From: Cupriavidus pauculus
GTDB lineage: Bacteria; Pseudomonadota; Gammaproteobacteria; Burkholderiales; Burkholderiaceae
Assembly (NCBI RefSeq): GCF_003854935.1
Contig: NZ_CP033969.1
Span: 620,001-684,000, forward strand
DNA: 64,000 nucleotides
Reading direction: 5' to 3'
Shown piece after piece: positions 11,799 to 20,499 of this stretch. The translations under genes and the position numbers were made by a program. Numbering within the stretch: the stretch's first letter is position 1; every line of letters starts with the position of its first letter. Under the pieces are notes generated by a model that saw nothing but the letters and a program-made list of their open reading frames with translations, did not search any database and was not told the DNA's origin.

Positions 11799-13340
11799 AT
11801 GAATATCAGCAAACGCCTGCTTCTCACGTTGTCCCTGGCATTACTCGCCCTGTTGTTCGTCGGCCTTGGCGGTATCTGGCAGATGAACGAGTCCGAAGAA
11901 CGCTTCGAATACTTCAACGACAACACGCTCGCCAGCGTGCGCGACCTGAACAACCTCAGCGGCGCGCTGGCCAGCGTCCGCGTATCGCTCTACCGCCATG
12001 CGATGACGGCCGACATCAAGGCCAAGGCCGACGCCGAGGCCATGCTCGACAAGGCCAACCAGCGCTTTGACGCGCTGCTGGCCAAGTACGAGCGCGACGA
12101 CATCTCCGACGACACCGACCGCAAGCTGCTGGAAGCCGACCGCGCGGCCATGAAGGCGTACCGCGACCAGTTCGGCCCGTTCCTGGAGAAATCGCGCAAC
12201 AACGATTTCGAGGCGACCCAGCAGATGATTACCAGCGGCCCGGTGCACGTAGCGTCGTCGGCCGTCCGCAAGGCGCTCGACGAACACCTGGAATACAACA
12301 CCAGGCTCGGCGACGAGGCCGTGGCCCACAACAAGGCACGGCACCAGACGTCGGTGCGCGTGTTCTCGGCCGTGATCGTCATCGCCGTGGCGTTGACCGC
12401 GTTCCTGGCGCTGGGCCTGTACCGTCGCATCCGCGGCAGCCTGGCGGAAATCCAGGGCACGCTGGCCCACGTCAGCCAGACGCTGGACCTGGACCACCGC
12501 GCGCCGGTGGACCGGCTCGACGAGATCGGCCTGACCGCGCAGTCCTTCAACGCGCTGATCGACCGCGTGGCCGGCACGCTGCGCGAAGTGCGGCGCTCGA
12601 CCGATTCGGTCAGCGTGGCGGCGGCGCAGATCGCGGCGGGCAACGTCGACCTGTCGTCGCGCACCGAGCAGCAGGCCGCGTCGCTGGAAGAAACCGCGTC
12701 GAGCATGGAGCAACTGACCGCCACCGTGCGGCAGAACGCCGAGAACGCGCGCCAGGCGTCGTCGCTGGCATCGAACGCCGCGCTGGTGGCCGACGAAGGC
12801 AACCATTCGGTGCAGCAGATGGTGGGCACGATGGGCGCCATCAGCACCAGCTCGGAGCGCATCGCCGAGATCACGAACCTGATCGAGGGCATCGCCTTCC
12901 AGACCAACATCCTGGCGCTCAACGCCGCCGTGGAAGCAGCACGCGCCGGCGAACAGGGCCGCGGCTTCGCGGTGGTGGCCGGCGAGGTGCGCAGCCTGGC
13001 GCAGCGGTCGTCCAGCGCGGCCAAGGAGATCAAGGAACTGATCGAGGCGTCGGTGGACACGGTACGCACCGGCTCCACGCAGGCCGAGGAAGTCGGCAAG
13101 ACCATGACCGACATCCGCCAGGCCGTAAAGCGCGTGTCCGACATCATCGCCGAGATCTCGGCCGCCTCGCAGGAACAGAGCGCCGGCATCGACCAGGTCG
13201 GCCACGCCGTCGGCCAGATGGACCAGGTCACGCAGCAAAACGCCGCCCTGGTCGAAGAAGCCGCCGCCGCCGCGCAATCGCTGGACGAACAGGCCGGCCG
13301 CCTGCGCGACATGGTGGGACAGTTCCAGATGCGGGGGTGA
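11799..13340 (+). CDS. Methyl-accepting chemotaxis protein
   Basis: A 513-aa Tsr/Tar-type chemoreceptor of the inner membrane. The layout is TM1 at about residues 7-28, a ~160-residue periplasmic four-helix-bundle sensor (4HB_MCP type), TM2 near 188-208, a HAMP domain starting RRIRGSLAEIQ, then a long cytoplasmic signalling coiled coil. The hairpin tip has the invariant EGIAFQTNILALNAAVEAARAGE (split in the family core), flanked by methylation helices. No C-terminal CheR-binding pentapeptide (xWxxF) is present. Ligand unknown. The ATG at 11799 puts TM1 at the N-terminus; no chemotaxis genes are adjacent. Confidence 0.95.
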   Translation: MNISKRLLLTLSLALLALLFVGLGGIWQMNESEERFEYFNDNTLASVRDLNNLSGALASVRVSLYRHAMTADIKAKADAEAMLDKANQRFDALLAKYERDDISDDTDRKLLEADRAAMKAYRDQFGPFLEKSRNNDFEATQQMITSGPVHVASSAVRKALDEHLEYNTRLGDEAVAHNKARHQTSVRVFSAVIVIAVALTAFLALGLYRRIRGSLAEIQGTLAHVSQTLDLDHRAPVDRLDEIGLTAQSFNALIDRVAGTLREVRRSTDSVSVAAAQIAAGNVDLSSRTEQQAASLEETASSMEQLTATVRQNAENARQASSLASNAALVADEGNHSVQQMVGTMGAISTSSERIAEITNLIEGIAFQTNILALNAAVEAARAGEQGRGFAVVAGEVRSLAQRSSSAAKEIKELIEASVDTVRTGSTQAEEVGKTMTDIRQAVKRVSDIIAEISAASQEQSAGIDQVGHAVGQMDQVTQQNAALVEEAAAAAQSLDEQAGRLRDMVGQFQMRG

Positions 13341-13370
13341 CGGGTGACGGGTCGCGATTTGCACCGCTGG

Positions 13371-13411
13371 CCCTCTCCCCCGGCCCCTCTCCCGCGTGCG
13401 GGAGAGGGGAG
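13371..13411 (+). repeat. Dispersed palindromic repeat, copy 2
   Basis: CCCTCTCCCCCGG tail followed by the palindrome CCCCTCTCCCGC-GT-GCGGGAGAGGGG. Taken as the reference orientation for the family. Confidence 0.9.
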
Positions 13412-13471
13412 ACAACACACAGGCTTCAGACTGGGCGTCCGACTTCAGACTGGGCATCGACCGCTGGTTTG

Positions 13472-13512
13472 CTCCCCTCTCCCGCCAGCGGGAGAGGGGC
13501 TGGGGGTGAGGG
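13472..13512 (-). repeat. Dispersed palindromic repeat, copy 3
   Basis: CTCCCCTCTCCCGC-CA-GCGGGAGAGGGG followed by CTGGGGGTGAGGG; inverted relative to copy 2 in the same tandem unit. Confidence 0.9.
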
Positions 13513-13556
13513 CGTTGAGCCTCTGCTTGCCGACTGGTCGCGGTTTGCACCGCTAG

Positions 13557-13597
13557 CCCTCTCCCCCGGCCCCTCTCCCGCGTGCGGGAGAGGGGAG
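13557..13597 (+). repeat. Dispersed palindromic repeat, copy 4
   Basis: Same sequence and orientation as copy 2, in the second tandem unit. Confidence 0.9.
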
Positions 13598-13637
13598 AAA
13601 AAATGGGGCTTCAGACTGGGCGTCGACCGCTGGTTTG

Positions 13638-13680
13638 CTCCCCTCTCCCGCGCCAGCGGGAGAGGGGCTGGGGGTGAGGG
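13638..13680 (-). repeat. Dispersed palindromic repeat, copy 5
   Basis: Same orientation as copy 3, in the second tandem unit, with a slightly longer loop (CGCCAGCG). Confidence 0.9.
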
Positions 13681-13760
13681 CGTTGAGCGTCTGCTTGCCG
13701 ACTAGTCGCGGTTTGCACCGCTAGCCCCTTCCCCCGCGTGCGGGAAAAAACCCCCAACCC

Positions 13761-15443
13761 TCAATCCGCCACCGCCGCCTCCCTGATCCGTAGCGTCACG
13801 TGTGGTGCGTAGCGGATCAGATCGTGGGCGCGTTCGCCGATCATGATGGCGGGGGCGTTGGTGTTGCCGCCGATCAGTGTCGGCATGATCGAAGCGTCGA
13901 CCACGCGCAGCGCCTCGACGCCGCGTACGCGCAACTGAGGGTCCACCACCGCCAGCGCGTCCATGCCCATGCGGCAGGTGCCCACCGGGTGGTAGATCGT
14001 GTCGGCGTGCTCGCGGATCCAGGCGCGCGCGGTGTCGTCGTCGGTGCCATCCAGCCGCAATGCGTCGGAATACAGCTCCCGGCCGCCGAAGCGGGCCAGC
14101 GGTGGCTGCGTGACGATGCGGCGCACGATGCGCAGCCCCTCCAGCAGGTCATCCATGTCCTGCGGATCGGACAGGTAGCGCGGATCGATGCGCGGCGCGT
14201 CGCGCATGTCGGCGGATGCCAGCCGCACCTCGCCCCGGCTGCGCGGGCGCAGCACGCAGACGTGGCACGAATAGCCATGGCCCAGGTTGACGCGCCGCAT
14301 ATGGTCGTCGGCCATGCCGATCACGAAGTGCAGCTGCAGGTCCGGCTCGGGCAGCCCCGGCCGGCTGCGTACGAACGCGCCGGCCTCGGCGAAGTTCGAC
14401 GTCATCATGCCGCTGCGGTCGCGCCGGTAGCGCAGCCATTCGCCGATCAGCCGCCGCGCGCCGCCCAGCGACACGCCGAACAGTTCCGGCGCCGCCACGC
14501 GCTTGTGGACGATCACGTCCAGGTGGTCCTGCAGATTGCCGCCCACGCCGGGCAGGTCGTGCACCACCGCCACGCCGTGCTCGCGCAGGTGCGCGGCCGG
14601 CCCCACGCCCGACGCCATCAGCAGTTGCGGCGATCCGAACGCGCCGGCCGACACGATGACCTCGCGGCGCGCGCGCAGCACCACCTCCTGGCCGTCGCGC
14701 CAGGCCAGCACGCCCACCGCGCGCCGGTGCTCGAACAGGATGCGCAGCACCTGCATGCCCGTCATCACATGCAGATGGCTGCGCCCGCCGTTGCAGTGCC
14801 GGTCGCGCGCGTTGCCGCCGTGCAGGTAGGCCCGGGCAGCGTTCCAGCGTTCGCCGTTGTGCTGGGTCACCTGGAACCAGCCCGCGCCCTCCTGTTCCTC
14901 GCCGTTGAAGTCGTCGTTGCGCACGATGCCCGCCATCTGCGCGGCATCGATGAAATGCTGACCGAACGGATTCGGCGAGCGCAGGTCGCTCACGTGCAGC
15001 GGGCCGGTGCCGCCGTGCAGCGGATCGTCGTCATGGCCGGCCACGCGCTCGTTGCATTCGGCGCGGCGGAAGTACGGCAGCACGTCGTCCCACGACCAGC
15101 CGTCGCAGCCGGCGGCTGCCCAGTCGTCGTAGTCGGCCGGGCGCCCGCGCATGTAGATCATCGCGTTGATGGCCGACGACCCGCCCAGCCCGCGTCCGCG
15201 CGGCTGGAAGCCCCGCCGCCCCGCCAGGCCGGCCTGCGGCACCGTCTGGAAGCCGTAGTTGCGTGCGCCGGCGCGCGGCAGCATGGCCGCGCAACCGGCA
15301 GGTGTGCGTACCAGCACATGGTGGTCGTGCGCGCCGGCTTCCAGCAGCGCGATGCTGTCGGCGCCGCTGTCGGCCAGCCGGCCCGCCAGCGCGCAGCCGG
15401 CCGATCCGGCCCCCACCACGAGATAGTCGAAAGTCGTTTCCAT
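13761..15443 (-). CDS. GMC-family FAD-dependent alcohol/choline dehydrogenase
   Basis: A 560-aa glucose-methanol-choline oxidoreductase. It has the N-terminal dinucleotide motif YLVVGAGSAGCALAGRLAD (residues 6-24), the GMC signature GRGLGGSSAINAMIYMRG near residue 85, the second signature GAFGSPQLLMASGVGP near 270, and the C-terminal catalytic region YHPVGTCRMG followed by GGNTNAPAIMIGERAHD. Such enzymes oxidise primary alcohols to aldehydes using FAD, usually passing electrons to the respiratory chain (AlkJ/BetA type). It is divergent from an aldehyde dehydrogenase gene 238 bp away, which suggests a two-step alcohol-to-acid route. The actual substrate cannot be read from sequence. Confidence 0.92.
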   Translation of the reverse strand: METTFDYLVVGAGSAGCALAGRLADSGADSIALLEAGAHDHHVLVRTPAGCAAMLPRAGARNYGFQTVPQAGLAGRRGFQPRGRGLGGSSAINAMIYMRGRPADYDDWAAAGCDGWSWDDVLPYFRRAECNERVAGHDDDPLHGGTGPLHVSDLRSPNPFGQHFIDAAQMAGIVRNDDFNGEEQEGAGWFQVTQHNGERWNAARAYLHGGNARDRHCNGGRSHLHVMTGMQVLRILFEHRRAVGVLAWRDGQEVVLRARREVIVSAGAFGSPQLLMASGVGPAAHLREHGVAVVHDLPGVGGNLQDHLDVIVHKRVAAPELFGVSLGGARRLIGEWLRYRRDRSGMMTSNFAEAGAFVRSRPGLPEPDLQLHFVIGMADDHMRRVNLGHGYSCHVCVLRPRSRGEVRLASADMRDAPRIDPRYLSDPQDMDDLLEGLRIVRRIVTQPPLARFGGRELYSDALRLDGTDDDTARAWIREHADTIYHPVGTCRMGMDALAVVDPQLRVRGVEALRVVDASIMPTLIGGNTNAPAIMIGERAHDLIRYAPHVTLRIREAAVAD

Positions 15444-15681
15444 CTGTCTCCCCGCGTGTGCCCGGTGCCGGTGCCCTGCCCCGGCGGACCATGCCGGGAA
15501 AAATCCAGTTTAGGCGCTGCCGCCAGCCGGGTGAAGCGGGGCAACCCCGACACCCGCGCCGCCCGCGCGCGCTGCCGCACGCCGGCGTTTGGGAGCCATC
15601 CTCCATTGATATAACGGGCGGGCTGGCATATGGTGCGCGATGGCCCATGGAATACGGGTCGCGCCAACGAGGAGACCGCCG

Positions 15682-17085
15682 ATGAGAGAAGTGCCCGCCA
15701 TGTCCACGGTGTTCAACGCCATGCACGCGGCATCGCGCCACGACCAGGCGCCGGCCTGGACGCTGCGCGCCGACCGGCTGCGCCGGCTCAAGGCGCTGGT
15801 GCGCGATCACCACGACGCCATCGCCGCGGCCATCCATGCCGATTTCACCAATCGGCCGCGCCAGGAAACGGCGCTGCTGGAAGTGTTTCCGAGCCTGTCC
15901 GGCATCGATGACGCACTGCGGCACGGCAAGCGCTGGATGCGCGTGCGCCGGGCGAAGACCGGTCTCTGGTTCCAGCCCGGCAAGTCGCGCCTGATGCCCC
16001 AGCCGCTGGGCGTGGTCGGCATCGTCGTGCCATGGAACTACCCGCTCTACCTGACCATCGGGCCGCTGACCGGCGCGCTGGCGGCGGGCAACCGGGCCAT
16101 GATCAAGCTGTCCGAGTACACGCCGGCGTTTTCCGAGCTGTTCGCGCGGCTGGTGCAGGCGTCGTTCGCGCCCGACGAGGTGGCCGTGGTCAATGGCGAT
16201 GCCGACATGGCCGCCGCGTTCACCGCGCTGCCGTTCGACCACCTGCTGTTCACGGGCTCGACGAGTGTCGGCCATCACGTGATGAAGGCCGCCGCCGCCA
16301 ACCTGACGCCGGTGACGCTGGAACTGGGCGGCAAGTCGCCCGCGATCATCGGCCCGGGTGCCGATTTCGAGCGCGCCGTGGAGCGCATCCTGGTGGGCAA
16401 GCTGCTCAACGCCGGCCAGACCTGCATCGCGCCCGATTACGTGCTGGTGCCCGACGCCCAGCGCGACCGCCTGATCGACGCCGCGCGCCGCGTGGTGACG
16501 CGGCTCTACCCCGACATCGCCCGCAACCCCGACTACACGAGCATCATCAGCCCGCGGCATTTCGACCGCCTGGTGTCGCTGGTGGACGCCGCGCAGGCCG
16601 CCGGCGCCCGCGTGGTGCCGCTGACCGATGCCGCGCCCGACGCCGCCGCGCGGCGCCTGCCGCCCGTGCTGCTGGCCGATGTGCCGGACGACCTGCGCGT
16701 GATGCAGGAGGAAATCTTCGGGCCGGTGCTGCCGGTGGTGGGATACGCCAGCCTGGACGACGCCCTCGCGTACGTCAACGCGCGGCCGCGCCCGCTGGCG
16801 CTGTATGTGTTCGACAAGGGGGGCGACGTGGTGGACCGCGTGATGCGGCAGACCGTGGCCGGCGGCGTGACCGTCAACGACACGCTGTTCCACATCGCGC
16901 AGGACGGCCTGCCGTTTGGCGGCGTGGGGCCGAGCGGGATGGGCTGCTATCACGGCCAGGCCGGCTTCGAGACGTTCTCGAAGCTCAAGCCCGTGTTCTA
17001 CCAGTCCGGGCTCAACGGCGCCGGGCTGCTCAAGCCGCCCTATGGCGCAAGGTTCGCGTCGATGCTCAAGCTGCTGATGCGCTAG
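15682..17085 (+). CDS. Aldehyde dehydrogenase, coniferyl-aldehyde dehydrogenase type
   Basis: A 467-aa NAD(P)-dependent aldehyde dehydrogenase of the short CalB/class-3 type. It shows VVPWNYPLYLTIGPL, the general-base region LELGGKSPAII (about residues 214-224), and the nucleophile cysteine in LNAGQTCIAPDY (about residue 251), then EEIFGPVLPV and the C-terminal FGGVGPSGMG. The ATG at 15682 is preceded by GAGGAG with good spacing; earlier in-frame ATGs lack this. It lies divergent to the GMC alcohol oxidase, supporting joint oxidation of an alcohol through its aldehyde. Related enzymes act on coniferyl and long-chain aldehydes. Confidence 0.92.
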   Translation: MREVPAMSTVFNAMHAASRHDQAPAWTLRADRLRRLKALVRDHHDAIAAAIHADFTNRPRQETALLEVFPSLSGIDDALRHGKRWMRVRRAKTGLWFQPGKSRLMPQPLGVVGIVVPWNYPLYLTIGPLTGALAAGNRAMIKLSEYTPAFSELFARLVQASFAPDEVAVVNGDADMAAAFTALPFDHLLFTGSTSVGHHVMKAAAANLTPVTLELGGKSPAIIGPGADFERAVERILVGKLLNAGQTCIAPDYVLVPDAQRDRLIDAARRVVTRLYPDIARNPDYTSIISPRHFDRLVSLVDAAQAAGARVVPLTDAAPDAAARRLPPVLLADVPDDLRVMQEEIFGPVLPVVGYASLDDALAYVNARPRPLALYVFDKGGDVVDRVMRQTVAGGVTVNDTLFHIAQDGLPFGGVGPSGMGCYHGQAGFETFSKLKPVFYQSGLNGAGLLKPPYGARFASMLKLLMR

Positions 17086-17104
17086 CCCCGCGCGGGGCCG
17101 GCGC

Positions 17105-17992
17105 TCAGGCCGCCAGCATCGGCCGGCCCAGCATGCGGGACAGCACCGCTTCCGGCGAATGGGTCCGGTCGCCGATGGCGGCCGGGTCCAGGTAGATCGT
17201 CTGCTCCATCATCGCCTTGCCGCGCATGGCCGCGTGCAGCAACTGGTCGCTGAACACGATCCAGGTGGCGCCCGGCGGGAAGTGGAATTCCTGCTGCGGC
17301 ACGGTCTTCTGGTAGTCCAGGTCGGCCTTGGCAAGGTCGTGAAGCTGCAGCATCCGGTGGTCGTACTCGCTGCGCGCGCGCTTGGTGATGTGCAGCGTCT
17401 TCATCAGCCATGCCTGCCCGGGCCACATGCCGTGGGTCCTGGGCACGAACTTCTGCGCGAAATCTCCGAACGGCTCGCCCACGCGCCACACGCGCGGCGC
17501 CTCGGGATCGATGTTGTGGAACACGCGCAACAGCCGCTTGCCGAGCATCGGATTGGACGGGAAGGCGTCCACGTGCAGCCGCGTGTCGTCCTTGCGCCAG
17601 CTCACCGGGCGGCCGGCAATCTCGCTGGGCCGCAGCGACGTGCCCGCGCGCGTCATATGCCCCGCGTACTCGGGAAACAGCGCATGGATCAGCGACTCGC
17701 TCGACGTGGCGTAGCGGTGGATCAGGCTGTACAGGTCGGCCAGGTCCTGCTCGGTGCCGGCCGCGCCGCGCACGGCCCGCTCGTCGGCGCGCAGGTTGAT
17801 GTTCTTCGACTTGCCGTCCGAGTAGCGCGGGTCGAGAAAGCGTTCCTCGCCCGGCTGGAACTGGAACCGCAGGTGCGGGAAGTACAGCACGGCACCCTGC
17901 TCCAGATCCCGGCGCAGCGCGGCACGCGTCTCGGGCGCTACCTCGGGTGACCAGTCGGTATAGGGCTGGGTGCGGATCAGGTCCAGGGCCAT
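17105..17992 (-). CDS. kdoO: Kdo hydroxylase (Kdo 3-hydroxylase family)
   Basis: A 295-aa protein matching the Fe(II)/2-oxoglutarate-dependent Kdo hydroxylase family that converts Kdo in Kdo2-lipid A to Ko. Visible features are VLYFPHLRF, SKNINLRAD, the HxD iron-binding pair in TRLHVDAFPS (about residue 143), VFHNID, and a distal histidine in FSDQLLHAAMRGK. The start at 17992 follows the family N-terminus. It lies 173 bp from metK on the same strand, with a terminator between, so it is probably a separate transcript. Two lipid A acyltransferase genes lie just beyond metK, consistent with a role in the outer membrane. Confidence 0.85.
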   Translation of the reverse strand: MALDLIRTQPYTDWSPEVAPETRAALRRDLEQGAVLYFPHLRFQFQPGEERFLDPRYSDGKSKNINLRADERAVRGAAGTEQDLADLYSLIHRYATSSESLIHALFPEYAGHMTRAGTSLRPSEIAGRPVSWRKDDTRLHVDAFPSNPMLGKRLLRVFHNIDPEAPRVWRVGEPFGDFAQKFVPRTHGMWPGQAWLMKTLHITKRARSEYDHRMLQLHDLAKADLDYQKTVPQQEFHFPPGATWIVFSDQLLHAAMRGKAMMEQTIYLDPAAIGDRTHSPEAVLSRMLGRPMLAA

Positions 17993-18070
17993 GGCAGTGT
18001 CTTGAATCTCGAATTCAGGTTGACCGGATTCTACTCCGCACGGGCGTCGCCGCCCGCGTGGCGCCGGGGC

Positions 18071-18108
18071 AACAAAAAACCCCGCGGGTCCCAGGGGACC
18101 GGCGGGGT
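18071..18108 (-). terminator. Rho-independent terminator of metK
   Basis: On the minus strand CCCCGCCGGTCCC-CT-GGGACCCGCGGGG is followed by TTTTTTGTT: a strong GC-rich stem with one mismatch and a clear U-tract, about 60 nt after the metK stop. Confidence 0.92.
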
Positions 18109-18166
18109 CGTCGGCCACCGCAGCCGGCGGACCGGCGGGTGGCCTGGCGCTCAGGCGCCCAGGCGC

Positions 18167-19330
18167 TTACAGGCCGGCGGCGGCGCGCAGCGCGGCGGCC
18201 TTGTCGGTGGCTTCCCACGAGAACTCCGGCTCCTCGCGGCCAAAGTGGCCGTAGGCGGCGGTCTTCTCGTAGATCGGGCGCAGCAGGTCCAGCATCTGCA
18301 CGATGCCCTTCGGACGCAGGTCGAAGTGCTCCAGCACCAGTTCGGCAATCTTCTCGTCGGAGATCTTGCCGGTGCCTTCCGTGTACACGGTGACGTTGAT
18401 CGGCCGGGCCACGCCGATCGCGTAGCTGACCTGCACCTGGCACTGGCGCGCCAGGCCGGCGGCCACCACGTTCTTGGCCACGTAGCGGGCGGCGTAGGCG
18501 GCCGAGCGGTCCACCTTCGACGGGTCCTTGCCCGAGAACGCGCCGCCGCCGTGCGGCGAGGCACCGCCGTACGTGTCGACGATGATCTTGCGGCCGGTCA
18601 GGCCGCAGTCGCCCTGCGGGCCGCCAATCACGAACCGGCCGGTCGGGTTCACCAGGTACTTGGTGTCCTTGAGCATGTCGGCCGGCAGCACCGGCTTGAT
18701 GATTTCCTCGATCACGGCTTCGCGGATCTGCGCCTGCGAGATGTCCGGCGAGTGCTGGGTCGACAGCACCACGGTGTCCACGCTGTGCGGGCGGCCGTCC
18801 ACGTAGCGCACGGTCACCTGCGACTTGGCATCCGGGCGCAGCCAGGGCAGGCGGCCGTCGCGGCGCAACTGCGACTGGCGCTCCACCAGGCGGTGCGAGT
18901 AGTAGATCGGGAACGGCATCAGTTCCGGCGTCTCGTCGCAGGCGTAGCCGAACATCAGGCCCTGGTCGCCAGCGCCCTGGTTCAGGTAGTCGTCCGAGGC
19001 GCGGTCCACGCCCTGGGCGATGTCGGGCGACTGCTTGTCGTACGCCACCAGCACGGCACAGCCCTTGTAGTCGATGCCGTAGTCGGTGTTGTCGTAGCCG
19101 ATGCGCTTGATGGTGTCGCGGGCGACCTGGATGTAGTCGACATTCGCGGTCGTGGTGATTTCGCCTGCCAGCACCACGAGGCCGGTATTGCAAAGGGTCT
19201 CGGCCGCCACACGGGCGTACTTGTCCTGGGACAGGATGGCGTCCAGGACAGCGTCCGAAATCTGGTCAGCGACTTTGTCGGGATGGCCTTCGGAGACAGA
19301 TTCCGAAGTAAAGAGGAAATCGTTCGACAC
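18167..19330 (-). CDS. metK: S-adenosylmethionine synthetase
   Basis: Makes SAM from methionine and ATP. The protein is 387 aa. It has the N-terminal [20 protein letters not shown] motif, [12 protein letters not shown] (MAT signature 1, about residues 119-130) and [19 protein letters not shown] (signature 2, about 260-278). The leader carries a strong -10 element and a structure resembling a SAM-II riboswitch, so its own product probably represses it. It is followed by a strong terminator and divergent from the lipid A acyltransferase pair. Confidence 0.98.
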   Translation of the reverse strand: MSNDFLFTSESVSEGHPDKVADQISDAVLDAILSQDKYARVAAETLCNTGLVVLAGEITTTANVDYIQVARDTIKRIGYDNTDYGIDYKGCAVLVAYDKQSPDIAQGVDRASDDYLNQGAGDQGLMFGYACDETPELMPFPIYYSHRLVERQSQLRRDGRLPWLRPDAKSQVTVRYVDGRPHSVDTVVLSTQHSPDISQAQIREAVIEEIIKPVLPADMLKDTKYLVNPTGRFVIGGPQGDCGLTGRKIIVDTYGGASPHGGGAFSGKDPSKVDRSAAYAARYVAKNVVAAGLARQCQVQVSYAIGVARPINVTVYTEGTGKISDEKIAELVLEHFDLRPKGIVQMLDLLRPIYEKTAAYGHFGREEPEFSWEATDKAAALRAAAGL

Positions 19331-19383
19331 GATCTGGTTTCTCCAGGTTGGCTATTGCGTGCCACCCTTTGAAACGGTGCGGC

Positions 19384-19460
19384 GACGCTTTAGCGGTATT
19401 TTCAGGCCACCCGGGTAGAGCGGCATCGCCCCGCAAGTTGTCAGTTAACTCGGCGATGGC
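19384..19460 (-). promoter_or_regulatory. Probable SAM-II (SAM-alpha) riboswitch in the metK leader
   Basis: Minus strand reading: stem CATCGCC / GGCGATG (7 bp) closes a loop GAGTTAACTGACAACTTGCGG. After about 23 nt comes GAAAATACCGCTAAAGCG. This matches the SAM-II layout: P1, then a U-rich/CTTGC loop, then a 3' strand containing AAAT..GCTAAAG that pairs back into the loop. GCGG in the loop can pair with CCGC in the tail. The loop has GAGTTAA where the usual sequence is GATTTAA/GATTTGA. The aptamer begins at the predicted transcription start and ends about 55 nt before the metK ATG. The call is by eye and needs a covariance-model score. Confidence 0.68.
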
Positions 19461-19464
19461 GGGT

Positions 19465-19470
19465 ATTATA
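19465..19470 (-). promoter_or_regulatory. metK promoter -10 element
   Basis: A consensus TATAAT on the minus strand in otherwise very GC-rich sequence. A weak -35 (CTGCAA) lies 17 bp upstream. The expected start is at about 19458, the edge of the riboswitch P1 stem. Confidence 0.75.
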
Positions 19471-19605
19471 CCGGCCTGCCGCATCTGTTGCAGCCTGCCG
19501 TGCTGAACGGATTAACGGCCGCACCGGCTGGCGGTTTTCGAATGCCCTTGCGGCGATTCAGGTTTTTCTGATGCCTCTGCTTTATCGGCCGATTTTGCGA
19601 TCGAC

Positions 19606-20499
19606 ATGACCTTCCTGTTCTGGCTCATTTCCCGCCTGCCCCTGCGGCTGCTGCACGCAATTGGCGGCGCCCTGGGACTGCTGGTGGCCCGCCTGCCCGG
19701 CCGCTACGGGCGCCGGCTCGTGGAGAATTTCCGGCACGCCTACCCGCAGGCGACCGACGCGATGATCGCCGAGTCCGCGCGCCACACCGGCCGGCTCATC
19801 ATGGAGATGCCGTACTTCTGGAGCCGCCGCAAGCTGACGGTGCGCACCGACGGCTTCGACGCGATGTGGGCCGAGACCGGCCGGCTCGGCGCGGCCGGCA
19901 ACGGCGTGATCATCCTGACCCCGCACTTGGGCTGCTTCGAGGTGCTGCCCCAGCACCACGCGCTGACGCGCCGCGTCACGTGCCTGTTCAAGCCGCCCCA
20001 CCAGCCGTGGCTGCGCGAGTTCATCGAGCGGATGCGCACGCGGCAGGACATCGCCATGGCGCCCGCCACGCCGCGCGGCGTGCGGATGCTGGTCAAGGCG
20101 CTCAAGCGCGGCGAAGCGGTCGGCATCCTGCCCGATCAGGTGCCAAGTGCCGGCGAGGGCACCTGGGCGCCGTTCTATGGCAAGCCGGCCTATTCGATGA
20201 CGCTGGTGCACCGGCTGCAGCAACTGACACGCGCGCCGATCGTCGCCGTCTTTGCCGAGCGCCTGCCGCGCGGCGTGGGCTACCGGGGCCACCTGCGGGT
20301 GCTGTGCGACGGCGGCATGCTGCCCGACGACCCCGCGCAGGCATCGGCCGCGATCAACGCCGCGATCGAGCAGTTGATCGCGATCGATCCGACCCAGTAC
20401 CTGTGGGGCTATAACCGCTACAAGCATCCGGCCGGCGCCGGACTGCCGCCCGCCATGGCCGACGCCGGCGCGGCGGTCACCAACGACGAGAATCAATGA
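19606..20499 (+). CDS. lpxL: Lipid A biosynthesis lauroyl-type acyltransferase (LpxL/HtrB family)
   Basis: A 297-aa inner-membrane enzyme adding a secondary acyl chain to Kdo2-lipid IVA. It has an N-terminal hydrophobic helix (about residues 3-27), the catalytic HX4(D/E) motif in TPHLGCFEVLP (about residue 107), and the LPDQVPSAGEG..APFYGKPA block with its conserved phosphate-binding pattern, ending YLWGYNRYKHP. The next gene overlaps its stop by 4 bp and is a paralogue, so the two form an operon making a hexa-acylated lipid A. Which of the two acts first cannot be told from sequence. Confidence 0.92.
   Translation: MTFLFWLISRLPLRLLHAIGGALGLLVARLPGRYGRRLVENFRHAYPQATDAMIAESARHTGRLIMEMPYFWSRRKLTVRTDGFDAMWAETGRLGAAGNGVIILTPHLGCFEVLPQHHALTRRVTCLFKPPHQPWLREFIERMRTRQDIAMAPATPRGVRMLVKALKRGEAVGILPDQVPSAGEGTWAPFYGKPAYSMTLVHRLQQLTRAPIVAVFAERLPRGVGYRGHLRVLCDGGMLPDDPAQASAAINAAIEQLIAIDPTQYLWGYNRYKHPAGAGLPPAMADAGAAVTNDENQ

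Larger units (their letters stand above)
13341..13760. repeat. Tandem array of ~170-186-bp units containing the palindromic repeat
   Basis: This 420-bp gap between the convergent MCP and GMC oxidase genes is made of imperfect tandem units beginning GTCGCG(A/G)TTTGCACCGCT at 13351, 13537 and 13705. Unit 1 is 186 bp and unit 2 is 168 bp; the difference is a duplicated CTTCAGACTGGGC block in unit 1. Unit 3 is cut short at the GMC stop codon. Each full unit holds two copies of the 41-nt dispersed palindrome in opposite orientations (13371-13411/13472-13512 and 13557-13597/13638-13680). No protein is plausibly encoded. Confidence 0.9.

Noticed and set aside
13337-13705. Open frame across the tandem repeat block
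   Set aside because: It encodes only repeats of PLSPGPSPACGRGE-like sequence produced by the palindromes; such 'proteins' are a known annotation artefact.
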